Shown here in pieces: positions 42,997-49,428 of a stretch of DNA of 49,428 nt. Under the pieces are notes generated by a model. It ran no database searches. It worked only from the letters and a program-made list of their open reading frames with translations, and was not told the DNA's origin. The stretch lies in NCBI GenBank assembly GCA_030053925.1, contig JASGCX010000018.1:1-49428 (forward strand), written 5' to 3'. Each line of letters starts with the position of its first letter. The stretch's first letter is position 1. This stretch comes from Flavobacterium sp. Lineage in GTDB: Bacteria > Bacteroidota > Bacteroidia > Chitinophagales > Chitinophagaceae. A program made the position numbers and the translations under genes.

Positions 42997-44691
42997 ATGA
43001 AAACTAAAACATATTCAGGACTTTCAGTAGCAATAATCACTGTAAGTATCTTTTTCTCGTCATGTTCTAAAAAGCTTGATGATGCTTATTTAAACCCCAA
43101 TAATCCTATTGAAGGGGCAATTGAATCGATTTTACCTAATGTAACCAATCAAATGACTTCGACTGCTGCGCCACCCACTGGCGGTGGTGGTGGTTCCTAT
43201 GGTTGTGCTGCCGAAGCTGTTTTGTTAGGTAGATATATTCAATTTTGGAACTCGTACACTGCTGGTGATAATTATGATCAAATGGGTGGTGTTTATGGTA
43301 CAACATCTGATAACACAGGGCTTGTGTGGGCTATGCACTACTATGGCATAGGTGCTAATGCAAAATATATCATTGATAAAGGCAAAGAACAGAAGAAATG
43401 GGATTATGTAGGTGTGGCAAATGCAATTTTTGCATTTAGCTGGCTTACACTTACCGAAGAATATGGTGAAGTAATATTAAAACAGGCATTTGATGTATCT
43501 CGTGACCAATTTGAATACAACTCACAAGCTGCTGTGTACGATACTGTGAGGCAGATATGCGATAGTGCTATTTACTATTTAAACAGAACTGACGGTAATG
43601 TAAGTGCAGCAAACCTTGCTATTGGTGATGCTTATTTTTATGGTGGTGATGTAAATAAATGGAAAAAATTTGTTTATGGTATTAAGGCACGCTCTTATGC
43701 ACATCTTAGTAATAAGGCCATTTATGCTAGTATGAACTATGCCGATTCTGTTATTAAATATGTTGATTTGTCAATTAATTCTAACAATGATAATGCTGCT
43801 CAAAAATGGGTTGGCGGCAACTACTCTGGTTTAAATAACTACTATGGATCTTACAGGGGTAATATTGCATCTATAAGGCAGTCGGCATTTATAGCAGATT
43901 TATTAACTGGTGCTTCCACGGCTTCTCCTTTTACAGGTATTTTTGATCCACGAACGCCATATTTAATAAATGAAAATGCGGTTACGCCAGTAACACTGTC
44001 ATCGTCATCTTACAAAGGTGTGCAACCCAATTTAGGCACTTCAAGTTCGGGTTTAGCTACTGTTGCAAATCAGCCAAAGACCTTTTGGAGGCAAGTATAT
44101 TCTTCAATATCTGCTACTAATATTCCAGATTCGGGTAGATATATATTTAATAATTTGGCTGAGTTTCCTGTAATGACTGCGGCAGAATTACAATTTACCA
44201 AAGCAGAAGCTGCTTATAGAAAAGGTGATAAAGCCACTGCTTTAATTGCTTATAAAAATGGCATTAATTTAAGCTTTGACTTGTTAATTTCTAAGTACGA
44301 AAGCCGTATTCCTGTAGCACTAAGAATTACATCTACTGCTAGAGCCAATTACCTAGCAAATGCAGCCATAGTACCAGCATCTGCGAGTGATTTAACGTTG
44401 TCTAAGATAATGTTGCAGAAATATATTGCATTGTATGGTTATGGATTTAACGAAACTTGGACAGATTTACGCAGATTTCATTATACAGATTTGGATCCCG
44501 CAACAAGTAAACAAGTATATGCTGGGTTTAATTTACCTACTACTTTAACTTCTTATAATAATGGAAAGATTGTTTATAGATGTAGACCAAGGTATAATTC
44601 CGAGTATTTGTATAATATACCAGCATTACAGGCAATAGGTGCTCTTGCTTCAGATTATCATACTAAAGAGCAGTGGTTTACGCAACCTTAA
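42997..44691 (+). CDS. SusD/RagB-like lipoprotein, SusD-like_2 type
   Basis: 564 residues. The lipoprotein signal ends in IFFSSCSKKLDDAYLNPN. It belongs to the second SusD group (PF12771-like), recognised by the N-terminal YLNPNNPIEGAIESILPNVTNQM, the middle WLTLTEEYGEVILKQAFD and the late AELQFTKAEAAYRKGDKATAL and ETWTDLRRFHYTDL. It should cap the SusC barrel encoded just upstream. A run of glycines (TGGGGGSYG at about 61-69) is a likely flexible loop. It is followed by a DUF4397 lipoprotein 23 bp downstream. Confidence 0.94.
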   Translation: MKTKTYSGLSVAIITVSIFFSSCSKKLDDAYLNPNNPIEGAIESILPNVTNQMTSTAAPPTGGGGGSYGCAAEAVLLGRYIQFWNSYTAGDNYDQMGGVYGTTSDNTGLVWAMHYYGIGANAKYIIDKGKEQKKWDYVGVANAIFAFSWLTLTEEYGEVILKQAFDVSRDQFEYNSQAAVYDTVRQICDSAIYYLNRTDGNVSAANLAIGDAYFYGGDVNKWKKFVYGIKARSYAHLSNKAIYASMNYADSVIKYVDLSINSNNDNAAQKWVGGNYSGLNNYYGSYRGNIASIRQSAFIADLLTGASTASPFTGIFDPRTPYLINENAVTPVTLSSSSYKGVQPNLGTSSSGLATVANQPKTFWRQVYSSISATNIPDSGRYIFNNLAEFPVMTAAELQFTKAEAAYRKGDKATALIAYKNGINLSFDLLISKYESRIPVALRITSTARANYLANAAIVPASASDLTLSKIMLQKYIALYGYGFNETWTDLRRFHYTDLDPATSKQVYAGFNLPTTLTSYNNGKIVYRCRPRYNSEYLYNIPALQAIGALASDYHTKEQWFTQP

Positions 44692-44714
44692 TACTAATAA
44701 TTAAAACAATCAAG

Positions 44715-45542
44715 ATGAAAAGAAATATATTGAAATGTTGCATCCTTATGAGCATATTTTTCTTGACTTATGCGTGTACCAAAAATGATGGTGTAACTAA
44801 CCAAGCTTATTATGCATACGCTGGTGATCCTACAAAAGGTCAACTTAAAATTGTTATTGCATCAGCCTATACGGTTGATTATGCAACTTTTATGCTTAAA
44901 GTTAATGGGCAAACTGTTGGTAGTGCTTTACAAACAAGAACGCCCTTTCCTGGTGGCGGTTATAATACTAGAGGTAGTAACTATGCATTATATTTGGCTG
45001 TACCAAAGGGTGATGATACCATTTCACTAGTGATACCTAAGGTTGGAACATCAATCGACTCTATTTTGTTTTACAAAACAGTAGTGAACATTCCTGATGA
45101 TACCACACGTACTTTACATATAACAGACACATTGGTAAATGCTACAGTTAACAATACAAAATCATTATTAGTTAAAAACTATGTGAACTATATTGATACA
45201 GGCTATTGTCGTTTTCGTTTTGTTAATTTAATTCCAAATGTTGCTGCTGTTGACGTTTATTTAAACGGTACTTTAATGAAAGCAAACGTTCCATATTTGT
45301 CATCAACTGATACTTTTACGGTGCGTACTGGTGTAAATGCACCTAATTATGCATCATTTGCAACGCCAACTTGGGCCGTAAGAACGGCTGGTGCAGTAAG
45401 TACAAGTACGGCTATTGCTACCTACGCAAATGCCAGTGGTTTAATAAGCCAAAGAGTAATGACTGTTTTTTGCATGGGTTACTCTGGATCTACTGGCACC
45501 AAATTGCCTTATGTAAGTTTAACATTAGACAATAACAAATAA
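44715..45542 (+). CDS. DUF4397-containing surface lipoprotein
   Basis: 275 residues from ATG 44715, chosen because MKRNILKCCILMSIFFLTYACTKND is a clean lipoprotein signal; a longer frame overlaps the SusD gene. Two related beta-sandwich halves are visible, the second with FRFVNLIPNVAAVDVYLNGTLMKANVPY, characteristic of DUF4397. Such proteins commonly follow susCD and probably bind the nutrient at the surface. A strong terminator lies 22 bp downstream and ends this three-gene operon. Confidence 0.85.
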   Translation: MKRNILKCCILMSIFFLTYACTKNDGVTNQAYYAYAGDPTKGQLKIVIASAYTVDYATFMLKVNGQTVGSALQTRTPFPGGGYNTRGSNYALYLAVPKGDDTISLVIPKVGTSIDSILFYKTVVNIPDDTTRTLHITDTLVNATVNNTKSLLVKNYVNYIDTGYCRFRFVNLIPNVAAVDVYLNGTLMKANVPYLSSTDTFTVRTGVNAPNYASFATPTWAVRTAGAVSTSTAIATYANASGLISQRVMTVFCMGYSGSTGTKLPYVSLTLDNNK

Positions 45543-45564
45543 AAATTATTGCTTTTACACAAAT

Positions 45565-45592
45565 AAAAAAGAGACTTTTGAGTCTCTTTTTT
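45565..45592 (+). terminator. Rho-independent terminator after the second SusC/SusD operon
   Basis: AAAAAAGAGACT-tttg-AGTCTCTTTTTT is a perfect stem with flanking A and T runs, which can work in both directions. Confidence 0.92.
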
Positions 45593-45641
45593 ATTTGCAG
45601 TTCGCTAGTTTATTAGTGTAAACTTGGTTTTAATTGTATTT

Positions 45642-48032
45642 ATGAAGCAAATTTGTATTCTTCTATTATTAAGTGTTTGCTTGCTTGGTCGTGCGCAGCA
45701 AATAGATTCTATGCTTGCCATTTACAAGAATCAGTTTCAGCAAGAAAAATTGCACTTGCATCTAGATAAAACTGTGTATAATAGCGGCGAAACTATTTGG
45801 ATGAAAGCGTATTTGCTTGCAGGCAAAAATCCTTCTAGATACAGTAAAACCTTGTTTATAGATTGGTACGATGATACTGGTTCGCTTTTAAAACATACGT
45901 CTCAGCCTGTATTTGATGCTACTGCTAGAAGTCAGTTTGAAGTGCCGCAAAACTATAAAGGTCAAGCGTTACATTTAAAAGCCTATACCAAGTGGATGTT
46001 GAACTTTGATACATCCTTTATTTACTCGAAAACGATTAAAATTTATAGTAAAAAAAATGTTTCAAAACCAGCAGCAACAACTGTTACTTCTACGTTACAC
46101 TTTTTTCCTGAAGGCGGTGATTTAATAAATGGTCTACAATCTAAGCTAGCTTATTTAGCTACGAACGCTTTGGGTAAGCCTATACAGTTTAGAGGTGCTA
46201 TTGTTAATGGTAAAAATGAATTGATTGACTCAATTGTGCCGCTGCACGATGGTATGGGTTACCTACTTTTGCAGCCCGAATTGCAAGATAATTATACCTG
46301 TAATTGGATAGATGAACTTGGTAATAATTACAGTACAAGGCTACCTGTTGCAAAATCAAATAGTTCTATTTTATCGGCACAAATTATAAAAGATAAAATA
46401 GTATATGCAGTGTCAAGGTCTGCAAGTGTTACCGATAATTTAAAATCTTTACATCTTATTGCGACACAGCACCAACAAGAGATTTACAATGCTGCCTTAA
46501 ACCTTAGTAACAAGAAAACAGTAGTCGCTTCAATACCAGTAGATAGCTTGCCTACAGGCATTGTTCAGCTTACTTTGTTTGATAATAATTGGTTGCCTAT
46601 CGCTGAACGTATTGTATTTGTAAATAATAATTTACATCAATTTTTTCCAACAATTACTACTGTAAAAAAAGAGCTTGGTAAAAGAGCAAAAAATAGTTTT
46701 GAAATTACCGTAAATGATAGCTTGCTTTCAAACATGTCAGTTGCTATTACAGATGCAAGTTTGGCTAAAGACTCATCTAGTCATATCATCAGCGAATTGT
46801 TATTAACAGATGATATAAAAGGCTACATAAATAATCCTGCATTTTATTTTTTAAACAACGAAGATTCTACAAGAAATTATCTTGATTTAGTAATGCTTAC
46901 GCATGGTTGGCGACGCTACAATTGGAACAATATTGTAAGCCTTAAAAAGCCCAATATTATTAATGAAAAGGAAACAGATTATTTACAGATAAAAGGCAAA
47001 GTATTTTCTGGTGGTCAAGCAAGCATTAAGCCCAACGAAGTACTTAGCTTAATACTGCAATCTAAAGATAGCAGTAAGCAATATCTGGCAACACAAGTAA
47101 AGCAAAATGGCACTTTTGAACTAAAGCAATTGATATTTTACGATACCATAAAACTATTCCATCAGTTTAATGCCGATAAGAAATTGAATGATATTGGTGC
47201 TGTGAGTTTTCAAAATCCTATCTCACAAACACCTTTGTTTAAAAACATTCAACTGCCTAAAACAAGTGATGCCGATACTATTGTTTTTGCAAGTAACGAT
47301 TCTATTAATCAACTTATAGAAAGGCTAAAAAAAGAAGCAAAAAATGGCTTGCTAAAAGAAGTGATTGTGAACTCAAAAGTGAAAACTTCAAAAGAAATAT
47401 TAGACGATAAATATGCTTCTAGTTTATTTAAGGGTAACAATGGTTTTGCGTTTGATGTATTAAACGATGAAACTGCAAAAGGCTCACTAGATGTTTTTCA
47501 TTATTTACAAAGCCAAGTGCCAGGCCTTACCATATCGCACAGTTTAGAACCTGGCGATACCACCGCACTTACCTGGCGTGAAGGCTCTCCTGAAATTTTT
47601 TTAAATGAAATGCCATCAGATGCCTACGATATTCAGCATATTCAAATGACCGATATTGCCTACATCAAAGTCTTTCGTCCACCATTTATGGGTTCGTCTG
47701 GTGCTGGTGCATCAGGTGCTATTGTTATTTACACACGCAAGCCCGATGACATCAAATACAATACTGCAAGCACTCTTAAAAGTGTGCTGTTATTTGGTTA
47801 CACCGCATACAAAGAATTTTATCAACCCGATTATTTTGCGCCCCAACTTAATAGCCCTGTAGATACACGAACTACTTTGTATTGGAATCCTTTTGTGCTT
47901 ACCGATAAAAACAGTAAAACATTCAAAGTAGATTTTTATAATAGCGATGTAGTTAAGAAGTTTAGAATTGTTATTGAAGGTATGAATGCACTAGGCCAAT
48001 TGACTCATATTGAGAAGGTAATTGATAAATAG
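45642..48032 (+). CDS. Large exported protein with MG2-like N-terminus and TonB-plug-like C-terminus
   Basis: 796 residues from ATG 45642 (signal MKQICILLLLSVCLLGRAQQ). Residues about 30-130 (LHLHLDKTVYNSGETIWMKAYLLAG, then LKHTSQPVFDATARSQFEVP) look like the MG2 domain of alpha-2-macroglobulin-like proteins. A long middle of beta domains follows (LHFFPEGGDLINGLQSKLAYLATN). The C-terminus about 640-710 resembles a SusC plug without a barrel: DVFHYLQSQVPGLTI, then DIAYIKVFRPPFMGSSGAGASGAIVIYTR. Such proteins are common in Chitinophagaceae without known function; a periplasmic or outer-membrane scaffold is plausible. It has its own transcription start after a terminator and precedes an ExbB-like gene by 100 bp. 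Confidence 0.8.
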   Translation: MKQICILLLLSVCLLGRAQQIDSMLAIYKNQFQQEKLHLHLDKTVYNSGETIWMKAYLLAGKNPSRYSKTLFIDWYDDTGSLLKHTSQPVFDATARSQFEVPQNYKGQALHLKAYTKWMLNFDTSFIYSKTIKIYSKKNVSKPAATTVTSTLHFFPEGGDLINGLQSKLAYLATNALGKPIQFRGAIVNGKNELIDSIVPLHDGMGYLLLQPELQDNYTCNWIDELGNNYSTRLPVAKSNSSILSAQIIKDKIVYAVSRSASVTDNLKSLHLIATQHQQEIYNAALNLSNKKTVVASIPVDSLPTGIVQLTLFDNNWLPIAERIVFVNNNLHQFFPTITTVKKELGKRAKNSFEITVNDSLLSNMSVAITDASLAKDSSSHIISELLLTDDIKGYINNPAFYFLNNEDSTRNYLDLVMLTHGWRRYNWNNIVSLKKPNIINEKETDYLQIKGKVFSGGQASIKPNEVLSLILQSKDSSKQYLATQVKQNGTFELKQLIFYDTIKLFHQFNADKKLNDIGAVSFQNPISQTPLFKNIQLPKTSDADTIVFASNDSINQLIERLKKEAKNGLLKEVIVNSKVKTSKEILDDKYASSLFKGNNGFAFDVLNDETAKGSLDVFHYLQSQVPGLTISHSLEPGDTTALTWREGSPEIFLNEMPSDAYDIQHIQMTDIAYIKVFRPPFMGSSGAGASGAIVIYTRKPDDIKYNTASTLKSVLLFGYTAYKEFYQPDYFAPQLNSPVDTRTTLYWNPFVLTDKNSKTFKVDFYNSDVVKKFRIVIEGMNALGQLTHIEKVIDK

Positions 48033-48132
48033 TATCTTCCCCCCAAACGTTAAAACCCCTACAATTTTATACACAGTTACTTGCTGGGTTTAGTAAAGGC
48101 ATTATTTTAGCCAATATCTAAATTCAGTACGA

Positions 48133-48834
48133 ATGTATTATTTGTTGCAAATAGGAAATACCGTAGCCGATTCAACCCAAAAAGTAGCAAACGCAGCTAC
48201 TGCGCTAGAAAGTAAAATCTTCTCCTTGTGGGATTTGTTGCAAAAAGGGGGCTTCATTATGTACCCACTGTACGCACTGTTAGCAGCTACCATTTTTGTG
48301 TTTTTCGAACGTTTAATTGCCATCAACAAAGCATCAAAAATTGATTATAGTTTCATGAACATCATTCGTGACAACATTATTACTGGCAATATTTCTGCGG
48401 CTCGCAGTTTGGCAAAAAATACCAATAATCCTGTTGCCAAAATGATTGATAAAGGTATTCAGCGCATTGGTAAACCCATTGATGCCATTGAAAAGAGTAT
48501 GGAAAATGTGGGCAAACTTGAGATGTATAAAATGGAGAAAAATCTCTCTATTCTATCACTTATTGCGGGTATTGCACCCATGTTTGGCTTCTTAGGAACC
48601 ATCTTTGGTATGGTGCAATTGTTTTATGGCATCGCATCTACTGGTGAGTACACGCTAGGCACTATTGCAGGCGGTATTTACACTAAAATGGTTACATCGG
48701 CAACGGGTTTAATAATTGGCCTAATGGCTTATGTGGCTTACAGTTTTTTAAACACCCAAATAGATAAAACCGCCAATAAAATGGAAGCTGCAAGTGCTGA
48801 TTTTATTGACATTTTGCAAGAACCAACAAGGTAG
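48133..48834 (+). CDS. exbB: MotA/TolQ/ExbB proton channel family protein
   Basis: 233 residues. It is the ion-channel subunit that, with ExbD and TonB, energises outer-membrane transport. Three membrane helices are visible: GGFIMYPLYALLAATIFVFFERLIAI at about 38-63, then LSIAGIAPMFGFLGTIFGMVQLFYGI at about 143-170 and ATGLIIGLMAYVAYSFL at about 195-215. The family block GTIFGMVQLF and the AGGIYTKMVTSATGLIIGLMAYV helix are clear. An ExbD gene normally follows directly; here at least 590 bp of repeats follow before the window ends, so any ExbD is further downstream. Confidence 0.92.
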   Translation: MYYLLQIGNTVADSTQKVANAATALESKIFSLWDLLQKGGFIMYPLYALLAATIFVFFERLIAINKASKIDYSFMNIIRDNIITGNISAARSLAKNTNNPVAKMIDKGIQRIGKPIDAIEKSMENVGKLEMYKMEKNLSILSLIAGIAPMFGFLGTIFGMVQLFYGIASTGEYTLGTIAGGIYTKMVTSATGLIIGLMAYVAYSFLNTQIDKTANKMEAASADFIDILQEPTR

Positions 48835-49012
48835 AAGCGAGGCAAAGAGTTGTAAGGCAAAGAGGCAGAAAGTATTGTAGCGAGTGATTTTTATGTAACC
48901 AACTGTAGTAATACTTTTCATCGTCTGTTGTAGCTTGTGCTGAGTTTACGAAGCATCTTACTTGTACGTTTACATCTTTAATTAGCTCTTATCTAAGCAT
49001 ATTCATTCGTGT

Positions 49013-49428
49013 AATTCGAGTAATTGGAAATAATTAGTGGTTAGGTAATTCGTGTAATTGTGTTTTAATTAGTGGTTAGATAATTGGTGTAATTCGAGAA
49101 ATTGTGTTTTAATTAGTGGTTATATAATTCGTGTAATTCGAGTAATTGGAAATAATTCGCGGTTAGATAATTCGTGTAATTCGAGTAATTGGAAATAATT
49201 CGTGGTTAGATAATTCGTGTAATTCGAGTAATTGGAAATAATTAGTGGTTAGATAATTCGTGTAATTCGAGAAATTGGAAATAATTAGTGGTTAGATAAT
49301 TCGTGTAATTCGAGTAATTGGAAATAATTCGTGGTTAGATAATTGGTGTAATTCGAGTAATTGGAAAAAATTCGTGGTTAGATAATTCGTGTAATTCGAG
49401 TAATTGGAAATAATTCGTGGTTAGATAA
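49013..49428. repeat. 43-bp tandem repeat array at the window edge
   Basis: About nine to ten units of 43 bp containing TAATTCGTGTAATTCGAG, TAATTGGAAATAATT and GGTTAGAT. GGTTAGAT recurs every 43 bp in the right part. The first units are variants with AATTGTGTTTTAATTAGTGG. The array continues beyond the window. No gene is seen between 48835 and the end. Confidence 0.92.

Overview
The window looks like chromosome of a low-GC member of the Bacteroidota, probably close to Chitinophagaceae. The evidence is two SusC/SusD pairs, an ECF sigma/FecR pair, a C-terminal type IX secretion signal, a Bacteroides-type HU-related protein, A-rich rather than Shine-Dalgarno start regions, and many tandem and palindromic intergenic repeats. 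The taxonomic call is inference from gene content; there is no rRNA in the window.

Left part (1-9330): a complete type II-C CRISPR-Cas locus. An array of 47-bp repeats and 30-bp spacers enters from the left edge, reads left to right and ends at a strong terminator. Facing it are cas9, an HU/IHF-like gene, cas1 and cas2, all on the minus strand. A tracrRNA with a 17-nt perfect anti-repeat lies upstream of cas9 and is transcribed away from it. The operon is unusual in two ways. It carries the HU-related gene between cas9 and cas1. It is also split between cas1 and cas2 by about 1.6 kb that is mostly heptanucleotide tandem repeats, whose two arrays abut the cas1 stop and the cas2 start.

Middle (9593-20323): a sigma factor/anti-sigma pair precedes a SusC with an N-terminal signalling (STN) domain, SusD, a small lipoprotein, a di-haem cytochrome c peroxidase and a type IX-secreted protein with eight WxDxR repeats. 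No glycoside hydrolase is present, so the nutrient is unknown. Next come convergent tsaD and an ABC permease. A CrtA-like monooxygenase follows, with a heptamer patch inside its coding sequence. Its 3' end is duplicated together with a PIN-type toxin-antitoxin pair. An arginine deiminase and a CtlX-type hydrolase follow, each preceded by heptamer arrays.

Right part (28452-49428): a GH95 alpha-L-fucosidase diverges from a DUF1080 protein. A truncated toxin-antitoxin module sits between two clusters of a 166-bp structured repeat. Then come a LOG-family hydrolase, an outer-membrane protein, a GlcD-type FAD oxidase, five exact 150-bp tandem repeats, five 41-bp hairpin repeats, a remnant of what may be a restriction-modification gene and a zinc alcohol dehydrogenase. 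A DeoR regulator precedes a second SusC/SusD locus with a DUF4397 lipoprotein, which is followed by a large TonB-plug-like protein and an ExbB-like proton channel. The window ends in a 43-bp tandem array.

The strongest leads are the HU-containing, repeat-split II-C CRISPR operon; a 7-nt repeat period that recurs with different words at six places; and toxin-antitoxin pairs stacked on a duplicated gene end.
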